A DNA stretch of 64,000 nucleotides from Bombus terrestris (Eukaryota; Arthropoda; Insecta; Hymenoptera; Apidae), in contig NC_063274.1 in the NCBI RefSeq assembly GCF_910591885.1, positions 4,154,001 to 4,218,000 of the forward strand. Direction: 5' to 3'. A program made the translations under genes and the position numbers. Under the pieces are notes generated by a model, which saw only the letters and a program-made list of their open reading frames with translations, was not told the origin of the DNA and made no database searches. Below, in pieces: positions 1 to 10,635 of this stretch. Positions within the stretch are counted from its first letter, which is position 1, and every line of letters begins with the position of its first letter.

Positions 1-581
1 TCACTCGGTATCACAAAGACGTTGCTCTTTAATCGCCGATCGAGGTTTCTTTTGTCTTTTTAAGGTATAACGTTAGATCGCTAGATCGAATAATATTTTT
101 ACAAAATTTTATTTAAAGGATCTATAGAAACATGCTTGAATTATCAAACGCTGCAGAAAGTATGCAAATAGAGTAAAGACCGAAACATTGCCACTTTATA
201 AACTATTCGTTAAATAAAAATATAGAAATATCGTAAATGTAATATATAGAAGCCTAAGAAACAAAAATTCTAACAATATCGTTATCCAATTTATATAAAG
301 AAATTATTCATAGAAGCAATCTCTAATCGTTGTTCATAAACATTACGTTAATTTATTTGTAATGCTCGAATAAAATTTGTTCCGCAGAGACATCGAAAAG
401 CCACCGTAGTTTGTTCCTTTTAAATCAGTTAAATACAGCATGTAAGATAAATTTCTAAAATATATTATATTTCTAGTGGAAGTGACAGTTAAGTTTCGTT
501 GAAAGATTAAATCTCGTCTATAGTATCTCGTAGAAAGCGTGCTTCACGGAACCGTATTTTATCGATTGTTCATGCCATCAG
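1..581. other. intron of unc-13 upstream of the first visible exon
   Basis: AT-rich sequence with no open frame that matches the phase-0 start of the exon at 582. The acceptor region contains three successive AGs (after 581, 588 and 594). The first keeps the frame open from its first base. I see no other feature here. Confidence 0.5.
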
Positions 582-772
582 ATTCCAGCTACAGTCGGAG
601 GAAGACTAGCTCCGAGTAATTACGGAGGCTATGGTGGATCGGGCCACAGTCCACGATATGACGAACCATATCCCGAAGAAGGTCCACCGCAAAGGTATCA
701 GTCTCAGCACACTTCAGAATCTTCCGAGCCACTCTTCTACAATAGTAGACCAAGACACTATAAGGAGTACAG
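582..772 (+). CDS. unc-13: unc-13 exon (first visible), Gly/Ser/Tyr/Pro-rich
   Basis: The acceptor is catcag and the donor is TACAG|gtattt. The exon enters in phase 0 and leaves after two bases of a codon (AG). It encodes 63 residues beginning IPATVGGRLAPSNYGGYGGS, then a Tyr/Pro/Glu-rich stretch ending RHYKEY. Composition matches the following exons (YGG, YDEPYPEE, RYQSQ). It has no ATG, so it is an internal exon and the gene extends to the left of the window. Confidence 0.7.
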
Positions 773-3700
773 GTATTTGACATTTACCGAGCCTTAAAAC
801 ACAATATACATATACACGAAATCGATAAAAAGTATCGCACGTTATACCAGAAATAACAGTTCCTACAGTAAAACTTCTTCTTTTAAATGACTTGCAATGA
901 CCAGTACTCGTGATACAACTGCTAGTAACTTACTTCTTTCTCTTTCTCCTACTTCTTTTTCTTTCTATTTCGTTGCCACTGCATTGAAACAAGAATTAAC
1001 ATAAGTTTACTTGAATAATTATAGCTGGATGTTAAAAGATGACAGATAACAAGGTTGTGTGCAGTGAAAGAATAGTTTAGCATTTAACTTTAGCGAAATA
1101 GATTTCTGTACATTCGTCGTATCCGATGAATGTTTAGAACTTAATTGGAAACAATGTGCACGACTCTGGTCGTGAATCGCGTGATTCGAAGAGGAAAAAA
1201 AAAACGTTTATTATTTTCTTCTGCCTGATTTAGACGACGGAAGCACACGTGGGATTACGAGGACAGGTACGAAACGAGTACCCCAGTTCTGTCTCGTGAG
1301 AAAGTCTACGATTTTCATCGTATAACTCGCATTTGTGAACCGTAAATCACACATTTTCATCTAACATCTCCTTCATTAGCGTGTCACCGTTAGTTCAGCC
1401 CTGTGCCTTGGAACACCATCGAAATAGCTTTTACAGAAACGTAGCACACGAATCAAACACACATAGTTCGTCACATGATAAAACGATTGGGCAATCGCTT
1501 AGTTGGTCGCAATTCTCCGTAGATCATTCGTAGCTGTTCATATCCGACATTTACTCTGTAATTTTTATTTTAGCCCGTCGATGAAATTGCAAATCGTTTA
1601 AACTTGTTACATAAAGGATCGATATAGCGGTTGGTCGCATATTAACCTTTTTGCATTTACGAACGAAATATTTCGCGTCGCGGTATTCTGCATACAACGC
1701 TTCGAACGAGATATTTCGCGTGTATATTCGTTAGAAATCGTCGATTGTATCTGTACGCGATAAAAATTAACTCGCGACAGTATTAAAAAGAACGTAGAAT
1801 TTCGATATTTACAGGATAGCATTGGAAGAAACGAAAGAAGAAATTACGTAGATTGAGATACTATAGTTCGGTGTTTAACATGTTAAATAGAATGCACTGA
1901 GCGTTCACAGGTAGTTTTGCATGGCGCAGTTAGCGACGCTGCGAATATCCGAGGGAATTGTTGGGAACGCCTTTTAACCAAGTGTATCATGCTTTCAGCA
2001 AACATCATCATTTAACGCGGGTCATTTCATCTCCGCTTTTATCTCTCCTATCTGATTATTACGGTTTTATCTCATCGCCGCCCCGTGATTTCAGCCAAGA
2101 TGGTTGGCATAGCGAGGGTTACGACTATCATGGCACGAGAGTCGACGAAACGAGGATTTATAGCGACACAGAGTACTATCCAAGTACCACAACGAGTACT
2201 TCGAGACGGAGAGGTAAGACGTAAAGCAGCATATTCTGTTGGTTTTCGGCCAACAATGGATACATTAGTGCTTTCGATGTATGTTTTGACATATATAGCG
2301 CGCGCGTCTCTCTAACAATAGTAAAAGAGATCTTAACTCGGTTTATTTCTGCATGTAAATAGGTCCTCATAGGAGACCGTCTTTGGAAAGACAGATGACT
2401 TTGTACGATGATCATCCATATTATACCGACGGATATAGCAGCGATGGAAGAGTGGGGAAAATGAGCGCTACGTATCCTGAATGCCAAACAGACATTAGGT
2501 ACAATGAGTATTACGATAGCACCACGGGATACGGTTATCAAGATGAAAGGTGAGTATAGTAATTACGTACTATTATTTGACTTTCCATCTCGATGTATTT
2601 TTGTACAACGCAATGTAAAAGAAACTGAATTAGGGCAAACAATAAGGTATCAGTTTGCTTTATTTATAGATGAAGTATTTAAATATAGAAGATAATATAT
2701 ATGTTAAATCTTTCTTTTATTTTAATTTTGAATGTGTCACCAGGTATGGTCAAGACGACGAAGATAGACAATGGGATAGCGGAGGGAAATGGTATTTAGG
2801 AACTAGCACCTATTATGAGAACAAACGGAATAGAAAAACGCTTCCGCAGAGGCCTGCATCTAGTATCGGTATTCATCGACCCGATTATAGACCGATAGTT
2901 ACCCGACAACGCAGTTACGAATCGGAGGAACTCAATCACAGGTATCAGTCAGCTTCCTTTTCTTCAATTATATCGATATTACCAAAATAAGTATTTTAAT
3001 ACGAACCTTTGTGTTTGTTTTTAATGGTCGTAGCACTCGTCGCCGAAAACCGCTTCAACCGCAACAACGACCGCCGTCTCGAACAGAAGGCACTGGAAAG
3101 AAACTACCTCCGACACCAACAAAGCCAAGCAATGTTGTTATCAATCGTAAGCTTGTCTCTCTACCTGCCACACCGAGCAGGCAACTGCCAAAGACTAGAA
3201 CTCCTTCCGAGGAGAGCTACTACAAGCCTGACTACAACCAGGACTACAATTACGCTTATCGCAGCCATGATAATTTACCTCAGGATACCTATATTGACAG
3301 TATATATAGCGAGGAAAGAGGTTACGTCCAAATGCACGCGCCTGACAAAACTCAATACGGGTCCAGTTACATGCCCCAGGTCGATGACCAGTATACTAGT
3401 TCGTGTCAAGAGCCACAGACACAGGATAGGTACGATCAACAGTATTTACAAAACTCGTATAAGGACGAGTATCAAGAGCCTTACCCGCAACAGAATAACC
3501 AGGTTTATCGGAATACGTATGAAGATATGATATATCCGAACGTGAGTCAGCCAAATGATCAATACACTAGCCAACCAAACGATCAATACAGGAAAACAAG
3601 CAGAGATAGGATAATAGATGATAATTATCAGGTGAAGGGTTACGATCAGAATAACGTACAATATCAGGACAGGAAGAAACCTTACTGGGAAGATACGTAT

Positions 3701-5647
3701 AAAGAGCAATACGATGGTTACAGCGTCTCTACATCGAGCGTATATGACCAAAATAACGTGACAAATAAATACAATCAATACCCAAAAGAGCAATACGATT
3801 CCGAGTACAATATAAATACGTCGACTGATTATCAAAGGGCTTATCCTGATACGTACAATCAGGAAATGTACGGTCAACGAATCTACGATCAAGACACATA
3901 CATTCAAGATATATATAAGGAGGATGGCCAAAATACTTACAGTGAAGATACCTACAACCAGCAGGATCCGTACACTCAGGTACCCATTACGTCGCAAAGT
4001 AATTACGGCGATACTTATACCACAACAGGACCGCAAAAGGACTACGTTGACTATCAAACGCCGTATAGCAAAGAGGAAACCGTTAGTAGATCGTACAAAA
4101 ATGACTATCAGAATCAGTATGAAGAGCCTTATAATCAATACGAAGAATCTTATCCTGATTCTTATCAGGAATCCTTCAAGGAACGTTACAAAGAGAGTCC
4201 AGTTACTAGCACGGAAAGAAGAACGAGCGAAGTTCCGGAGCTGTCGGTAACTACTCCTAGAGGTCAGACGAGAACGAACGGATATCAGTCGAGCGAGTCA
4301 GACTATTACGTTCCCCCTCAGGAAAGTCAGGATATATCTTCGACTGGTGTACAGAGAAGAAAGAAGTTCGAGAAACGTGGACCTAGCCCACTCGTACAAC
4401 AACATACAGATTCCTTGGAGTCTAAGGACGACGAATTAAAGGAGTCTATCGAAACTGCCGTGAGTTCAATTAGTAGCATTCCACAGAAGAAAGGAATCAG
4501 CAGCGACTATTCAACAGCTGCTGACTCTAGCTCCGTTGCCCCTACTTTGATCGAATCTCCGCAAAGTACGGTGCAGCCCGCGACAACGATGGTTAATCAT
4601 GTAACAGCCAACCACGTTCCAACTAGTATGACGGTGACGGCAATGGTTCACACAGGAGCTAATGGAAAACGATTAACGAGAACTGAATCCTGTCAGGAGG
4701 AAGTTATCGAAGACGAGGAATATCCAGAAATCATACCGAAGGAACCACAGAGAAAAGACTCGCAGCTATCGCATCAAAGTCAACTCAGTCAACATTCTTC
4801 CCAGCATTCTCAGAAACCAAAATTAAACAGAGGAGATTCTTACGCCTCCGACCACTTCCCCGACGAATCGTACAGCAGAAGAGGTTCATACGCGCAACCT
4901 TCAAGAAAAGATTCCTTCTCATCGATCACGCAAGACACCTTCAAACCGCCTCTCACCAGGACAGACTCGTACCAAACGAGAGGTAGTTATGAACAAAACG
5001 TCAGTGCTCTTCAGCCCGTTTCCAGAACTGAGAGCTATTCGCGTGGATACTTCAAGGACCAAGAATCTATAGAGGAACCAGAGGTCAGCTTGAGCAGCGC
5101 GGTGAATGACGATTATAAGATGAGGGATGAGTCTCTTGAAAGGTAATGTAATGGATTTAGAATTGTTTAAAAATATGTAGAATTATTGACATATATTAAT
5201 ACATATATGTATATATTGAATGTTTATTTATGTTATTTATGAAGATACGAGCGAGGCGATGACGGAATGCTTCGTGACTCTCGGGAGGACTCGTTGGTGG
5301 ACACGTACAAAACTACGCCACCGATGTCACATACCGAAAGTCCACGTGGTAAGATTATTCTTTATTCTGTATTTTATTACATTTTTGCGAATATGTATGT
5401 ATAATAAACGTTATATATTAATGGTCTTGCTTTTTGATTTACAGGAAGCATAACAAAACAAGCATCCTTAGAAGAAAGTGTTCAAATGGATACTCCACCG
5501 AGGAGTCCACCCGAGCCACCACCAGATAAGGAACTTCTCGAGATGGTTGGAGCTGCTTCAGTGCCTACACAATTGAAAGAACGACCGGAGATGACATCAA
5601 GGCAACGGTGGCATTGGGCGTATAACCAAATAGTAATGCAGCTGCGG
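582..5647 (+). CDS. unc-13: unc-13 (Munc13 family) long isoform, N-terminal region, spliced, 5' and 3' partial
   Basis: Exons 582-772, 2095-2213, 2363-2549, 2744-2941, 3034-5142, 5245-5348 and 5445-5647 all have GT/AG borders and matching phases, and total 3111 nt, exactly 1037 open codons. Munc13 proteins prime synaptic vesicles at presynaptic active zones by opening syntaxin through a C-terminal MUN domain. The visible part is the isoform-specific N-terminus: a low-complexity region rich in Tyr, Gln, Asp and Ser (about residues 1-930), proline-rich stretches (PPTPTKP near the start of the large exon, PPRSPPEPPP in the last), and a closing segment, SRQRWHWAYNQIVMQLR. That segment resembles the Munc13 calmodulin-binding helix, which has an aromatic anchor followed by basic and hydrophobic residues. 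The family call rests mainly on this segment. No start codon, C1, C2 or MUN domain is in the window, so the assignment is good but not proven. Confidence 0.72.
773..2094. other. unc-13 intron with an embedded microexon candidate
   Basis: A 1.3 kb AT-rich intron running from gtattt to tttcag. The only structure I can support inside it is the 33-nt microexon candidate at 1234-1266. The open frame running into the next exon from 1958 is mostly intron read-through. Confidence 0.55.
1234..1266 (+). CDS. unc-13: candidate 33-nt microexon of unc-13
   Basis: A pyrimidine-rich tract and acceptor (ttcttctgcctgatttag) precede 33 nt that end GACAG|gtacga. Read in the phase left by the exon ending at 772, it gives RRRKHTWDYED and hands the same phase to the exon at 2095. 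Including or skipping it therefore keeps the frame. It would add a basic RRRKH cluster between two acidic, Tyr-rich blocks. It fits on both borders and phase, but there is no transcript evidence. Confidence 0.5.
2095..2213 (+). CDS. unc-13: unc-13 exon, Tyr/Asp-rich
   Basis: The acceptor is cgtgatttcag and the donor is GAGAG|gtaaga, a strong site. It encodes QDGWHSEGYDYHGTRVDE followed by IYSDTEYYPSTTTSTSRRR and the first base of a Gly codon completed by the next exon. The basic RRR run sits next to PHRRPSLE in the next exon, making a compact basic patch. Confidence 0.75.
2363..2549 (+). CDS. unc-13: unc-13 exon with RRPS site and Tyr-rich stretch
   Basis: The acceptor is gcatgtaaatag and the donor is GAAAG|gtgagt, a strong site. 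The first two bases complete a Gly codon. It encodes PHRRPSLERQMTLYDDHPYY and continues with a Tyr/Asp/Gly-rich segment. RRPS is a classical basophilic-kinase (PKA-type, R-R-x-S) consensus. The exon ends with AG, completed to an Arg codon at 2744. Confidence 0.78.
2744..2941 (+). CDS. unc-13: unc-13 exon, basic/Tyr-rich, contains RQRSYE
   Basis: The acceptor is gtgtcaccag and the donor is CACAG|gtatca. It encodes 66 residues from YGQDDEDRQWDSGGKWYLG to YESEELNH. RQRS at 2904-2915 is the first of the R-x-x-S-Tyr type sites that become frequent at the end of the next exon. RKTLPQRPASS is a basic proline-containing stretch typical of disordered linkers. Confidence 0.78.
3034..5142 (+). CDS. unc-13: unc-13 giant exon: 703-residue Tyr/Gln/Asp-rich disordered domain with R-x-x-S array
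   Basis: The acceptor is ttaatggtcgtag and the donor is GAAAG|gtaatg. This 2109-nt exon is uninterrupted in the frame set by its neighbours. It begins with a basic, proline-rich linker (STRRRKPLQ, KKLPPTPTKPS). About 400 residues of Tyr-rich low complexity follow, with recurring DQY, YKEQYD and TYNQ units and a tandem SQPNDQYT at 3541-3590. Next come Ser/Thr-rich and acidic stretches (VIEDEEYPEIIP), a Gln/Ser/His block (SQLSQHSSQHSQ), and a run of R-x-x-S motifs at 4679-5038 (RTES, RKDS, RGDS, RRGS, RKDS, RTDS, RTES). No folded domain is evident. Such a sequence would be expected to scaffold, phase-separate or be phospho-regulated; that is inference. Confidence 0.8.
5245..5348 (+). CDS. unc-13: unc-13 exon, acidic/basic mixed linker
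   Basis: The acceptor is tgttatttatgaag and the donor is CACGTG|gtaaga. The preceding AG plus its first A make an Arg codon, then the exon reads YERGDDGMLRDSREDSLVDT and continues to TTPPMSHTESPR. It ends one base into a Gly codon completed at 5445. The intron before it is only 102 nt and the one after only 96 nt, so this is a compact exon cluster. Confidence 0.78.
5445..5647 (+). CDS. unc-13: unc-13 exon with proline-rich motif and calmodulin-binding-like segment
   Basis: The acceptor is tttttgatttacag, a strong site, and the donor is CTGCGG|gtaagt, phase 0. The exon encodes SITKQASLEESVQMDTPPRS, then PPEPPPDKELLEMVGAASVP, and finishes TSRQRWHWAYNQIVMQLR. The last 17 residues combine Trp/aromatic anchors, basic residues and an amphipathic pattern like the calmodulin-binding stretch just N-terminal to the C1 domain of Munc13-1. 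In that protein a Trp is the main anchor and binding couples residual Ca2+ to short-term plasticity. The PxxP runs are potential SH3 ligands; Unc13 N-termini are known to engage RIM-binding protein SH3 domains. These functions are family knowledge, not shown here. Confidence 0.82.
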
Positions 5648-8499
5648 GTAAGTAAATCATACTTTGATTTAGGTATTCAAAACGAATACTGTTATATAGA
5701 GAAGTGTTTTATTAATTCTAGACTACTAAATAATATTAAATGTTTCGAATTTTTAATGAAAGCGAACTTTTATAAGATACTGTATAGATAATAGTATGGA
5801 TTGGCAAACAGTTCTAAATATACTATACTATGCTGAAATAGTGAAGTTGCTACAGAGATAGATATACAGATGTCAAACAAAATGAAAATGACTTTCCGTC
5901 ATATCGAGGCGCTAGCCAATGACCTAAACGGCGACCTTCCGAAAAATGTAGCGCTTCATGCCGGCAACCCGCATTTTTCTTACTAGTCCTTCGCTGTTGC
6001 AACAATAACCTTGTCAATTATTATCTTGTATCGATTCGTCACGTACGTTTATCGATCTCGAGATCGCATCTATGGGTTCTGTACTTTATCACCCGTGTAG
6101 CTCGTATTGTTCGTTGTCAGTTAGAAGGTTGCCACAAATTCATTGATCCTTATCGGTAGTTCACGGGATAACGAAAGGTTGTACACAATAGCACGAGTTA
6201 TAGGTACGTAGATGAATCTGAATCGACGAGTGATTTACTATCTGATATCGAAGCGTTAGAAACCAACGAAACCCTCAATTTAACCGCTATAAATAATTTT
6301 AACGACTTAAAAACCTATATAAATATAAATAATTGAATTAAATTGAATTAAAACTTGCTTAATTTCATCGTACGAAAGTGTAAGAAAGCACTTCATGAAC
6401 CACGAAATATTAACCACGAACAAGCATTAGTCACCGAATATTACGCACGTTCCAGAAAGCAAAGGTGCACCGATGCATAAATTACGAATAATACGTCGCG
6501 ATATCACGGCAGAAATAACAGTCGCGCTGTTATCGGTGTCAGTCGTTGTAAACGAACAATGAACGTTCATTAGTGTTTTATCGGGAACCTTCGGGAAGAA
6601 ATACGAGATTATGTTCGCGCAAATACTCACACATACATAGACTTACACGGAAGAGGCGTAACTATTCTGAATAAGAGACAAGTTTCAATAGCGAATTCAA
6701 TGCGATTATTCTCAATGCGAATCTCTCGGAACGAATAAACGAGGGAGAAAAGTGAGAGAGAGAAAAAAAAGAGAAAAGAGCTTGTGAATCGAATCCCATT
6801 GCGTGGAAAGGAATCCCTGCCGGAGTAAAGGGTGCGTTTATCGGCCTTCTCGCTGCCTTAAAAATACGCCGCTCATCGAGGGAACGAGAGATGGGTTAAC
6901 GGTTAACTAGCTGCGACACGAAACTTCCATTAACGCAACCTTGTCACCCAATCGCGCCACCCTAAGTACGCACCTGACGCGCTCCTGGGAGCCATCGCAG
7001 TCGATATATGTATATATACCTCGGAGAAATTCGCCTCCACGATGGAAAATGTAAATTCCTCTTGGTAACGCACGCTGAGACGAAGCCGATTGTTTGCTCG
7101 CATGGTCCGGCTGCGAAAATTTTCACCGGAGCCAGCCAGCATCGAAGCATCGTATTACACTTTGCGAATATCATTTACATTTTCCGCAAAACGATCGTGA
7201 AGCTCTATATTCACGTCAGGTTATTATTGTTACTATTATTGCTATTGTAGCCTATATCGCGTTCGGAGATTAATTGCTGTATTTAAGCTGTAATTTGTGA
7301 TTGGACGAGAGAAATGTATCGGTTTGATGTAGAGGTGATACAAAGTGATTTAGAGAAATTTAGAGAAACCTAAAGTCCAGAGAAATAGCAAATGATTTAT
7401 TTATGAGATAAACTATTTCTATAAGATTTCTAACTTTTAATAATTATTTATCATGTTTTCGATTGGATAGAATTTTTAAGAATTTTGAAACTGAACACTA
7501 CGTACTCTGTGCTTCTATCTCATTTTTTTAGTAATACTTTGGTTTCTGACGTCTTTATGATACGTCAACAGCAATCATATAAAAATATTTTCAGAATAAT
7601 CAATTTATTTCAATCTGTCATATTTATGATACAAATGGTAGCCGAGGTCTGAAATTATCCTCGTACGCCCAAACGCGATTTAAAATAGCGCGGATAAAAG
7701 AATTAAATCGAGCTATCTGTGTCAGCATTTACGTATCTTTTTTTTTCCTCGAGTGGTTACATTTCGCTAATTTCTTAAAATCTTATTCCGCGCAGCTTAA
7801 CGAATTAAGAGCTTCTTTGCGGTGAAATTTTTCGGCTTATCTCGCGAAAGCTAAACGCATGGCCATTTTGTCTCTTGATTTTTCTACTATAAAAGAAACA
7901 ACAAGGAGAACCGTTTATCTGGAAAGCTCTAAGCCGGACGAGTCTTTTTGTTAATTGTAATAGTACTAAAGCGATTTACAAAAGCTCACTGAGCTAGACA
8001 TCAGTGACCGTTACTTTCATACTTCATCCTGTCCGAACCACTAAGGTGGTTCCCAGACCGACTAGATCTTCGCGATATTGCTCCATTTTTTACGTATTCG
8101 TAGGTCACAATGCTTCGTGTTCTCGTACAATTTCTTTAAGACCTGTTCGAATTTCGTCAGAATTTTTCAATTTTAAAGATTTCTTTATTACAGATACATG
8201 GCGATGGATTGTTAAATAAATTGTATTCGTATTAACATTAGCGACATCGACGTTTGGAAGGTCTCGTACGTGTAACAAGTGTATATTTCATAAGATATCT
8301 TATCTGTTGATATTAACAACTGACTCACTTTTCAATTATTCTTGTCCGAGTCGCGTTACTATGATTTCATTCATAGCGTGCATTCGTTTTACAAACAGAT
8401 TTTTTCGAAGAGATTTGAAAGAAATTAACAGAAGATAAAACATTAAACATTAAAATAATTCATCCAGTTGTATGATTCGCTTTATCCGATAATTGTATC
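5648..8499. other. start of the >58 kb intron; no gene seen
   Basis: AT-rich sequence beginning gtaagtaaat. It contains a GA-rich tract at 6748-6780, an imperfect TTA/TTG microsatellite at 7219-7250, and many chance open frames of 60-80 codons without splice logic. I see no coding exon, RNA gene or intact transposon. Confidence 0.5.
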
Positions 8500-9600
8500 C
8501 AGCAGTCACTGCTTACCGGTAAAATAATGGCAAACGTTTCTGAAAAAAAGAAGCAGGTAAAAAGAAACGGTCAAGACACAGCTGTATGAACCTTGTGAAA
8601 AGAAACTCTACGAATCTGCATTCGAAGGCTGGGCACGTTCCTCCCATCTTCCCTGCAGAGACTCGTTTCTTTTGCCGCGATAGGACCTCGTAGGGCCGCA
8701 ATCTATGTAGGCCAGTCGGCCTAACCGCAATCGGAAGCCCGTATATCGAGTTGGCAGCCTAGAGTTGGTGGTATCACCTTCACCGTCAAGGTCTCGTCTC
8801 CCGCCATTTCGTTATCATCGTTGCCACTTGTCATCGCGAACAAACTTGGTATCCCTCAGTAGCGTATTAGTTCACGGTACGATGACAACGTGAAACCATC
8901 TACCAGCGAGGGAGGAAAATATATTTTCTATCAGCGCACGTCGAGTAGCGTATTTTGAAAAACGCACGGAAGAATCCACATCGAGGACGAAGAAAAGAGT
9001 GAAAGCCGAAGCAGCGACACTATCGATCGTTATTAGGCTTTTATTAGACGGAAGTATCGCCGATAGCTCCCGCAAAGGGAACATCTACACAGGGGGTCGT
9101 GTTAACTTAAGTGAAAATATCACCAAGAGGTCCGTCAGGGGCTGACCACCTCCTTTGCCTTAATTCCCGTACGATCCGTCACAGAGTCTGATCGGGCTGC
9201 TGCGAGAAACAGGATGTTCTTTATTCTCTCGTCCTTCGTTCCTCGTGTTTCATAGATTTCGACGAACAAAGACGTCCCGTTTTGCGAAGGATAATCAGTG
9301 AAATTTACGTGATCGATGGTCGTGTAGTGTATTTAACGGGGTAAAGGGATCTTCTCGAGAGAATTTTTCGATATAATGAACTGTGTTTGCGGTCTTGTTC
9401 CATGGTAATGTTGGATTACGAAAGTGTTCCGCGGAGCTTGTTGCATACTGGAAGACGAAACTCGTTGGAAAATTATCGAACAATCGTGGCTGGAATGCAG
9501 AACGGCGTTCTACAAATTCCAACTTCCGAAGCTTGATAATGGTCTGACCGGAAGGGCTTAAGCGGCACACCGGATGCCGCGCCGGTATATCGCGTGGATA
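8500..9600 (+). promoter_or_regulatory. CpG-rich stretch upstream of an alternative first exon; candidate promoter/5' leader
   Basis: The segment is visibly richer in G+C and CpG than the surrounding intron and lies just upstream of the alternative first coding exon at 9841. In insects with germline CpG methylation such as bees, preserved CpGs often mark unmethylated promoters; that link is inference. I see no clear TATA box. Confidence 0.35.
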
Positions 9601-9840
9601 ATGATATCCTGCGTGTAGCTACACGTCACGGCTCTGTGAACAGGATCTGCAAATATCGTAGAAACTGCGCACCAACGAATTTCGCTACTCTTTTTTTTCT
9701 ACCGACGTTTGGTACATTTTTTGGAAGCTTTTTTAAAGTCGACGAAAATAATATTGTTGTCCTTTTTACAATTTTTTATATCAACGGTCGATCGTTGAAT
9801 CGTCGAAAGTGTTCGATATACGAATAGGAAGAAAAAGTAA

Positions 9841-10434
9841 ATGAAAATGGAGGCTCGTGAAAAGTCCACCGAATGGGCTCTACTATTCCCTCTGAAAGCA
9901 GGCTTATTCGCGATGAAGTCCTCCTTGTCTTCAAAGAGCGTGCATCGCGAGAAAGAACAAATAGCTAAGAAGAATCAATTATTAAAGTCGAGAATTCGCC
10001 GTGGATCTTCTTTGTCGGACTTGGACAAGCTGCAGTGTAAACCAGTGCTACCAGATGTGATTAGATCGACGGAGAAATGCTCCGAGTCTCTTCCACATTC
10101 GCCAGCTTTGTCAAGAGCGAACCTCCAACTGGGAAATTTGTACGTGAGAGATAGCATAGGCGATCTGATGAACATGAAAAGGTATGGCGCGTCCACGTGG
10201 AGCGTTAGAAGCGAAAGTTTGATCGCAAAAGTGGTGCCGTTGAGCACGGTGACCCCGAGACACAGTCCGCCGATGGAAAAGAGCATGGAGGACCTCGAGG
10301 ACGAAATGCAGGACGACTTCCATGTATCCGACAAACCTCTAACTTGTGCTCAAAGAACGCAGAGGCTCAGCAAACTCATCAAGAAACACAGACGCATCAT
10401 GGTCTTCAGTCCTAGAAGCCTGAAGCGAGATCTC
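9841..10434 (+). CDS. unc-13: alternative first coding exon, probably a second unc-13 N-terminal isoform
   Basis: An in-frame TAA lies immediately before the ATG (9838-9840), so translation must begin here; the second in-frame ATG three codons in could also be used. The open frame runs 198 codons to AGATCTC|gtaagt, a consensus donor in phase 0. That is the same phase as the donor at 5647, so both could splice to the same downstream exon. The product is basic and Ser-rich: SSLSSKSVHRE, KSRIRRGSSLSDLDKLQ, an acidic run (MEDLEDEMQDDF), then a cationic amphipathic helix-like RLSKLIKKHRRIMVF at the C-terminus. Drosophila Unc13A and Unc13B isoforms differ in their N-termini and position vesicles differently; which one this matches is unknown. 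It could instead be the first exon of another downstream gene. Confidence 0.65.
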
Positions 10435-10635
10435 GTAAGTTAAGGCAAACATTCAGAGACCGAGAATATGATTGAAGTTTTAATTGCTCTAAACTTCGCT
10501 TGAAAACGTCTGAGAGTGGTTTGCAAGATGCCGGACTTCTTGCGGTTGATAATGTGACGATGCCAGAGTATCAGCTGCTGGATAGACTTATTTTGACAAA
10601 GACAATTGTAATTTAAATATAATTAAGCGTGATAG

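Noticed and set aside
3446..4138. Minus-strand open frame of 230 codons inside the giant exon
   Set aside because: It is the antisense shadow of the Tyr-rich coding exon; its Ile/Val/Leu-rich composition is the complement of repeated Tyr/Asn/Asp codons.
5648..5791. Read-through of the last visible unc-13 exon to a stop at 5789
   Set aside because: The consensus donor at 5647 and the abrupt change to AT-rich sequence indicate intron, though intron retention cannot be excluded.
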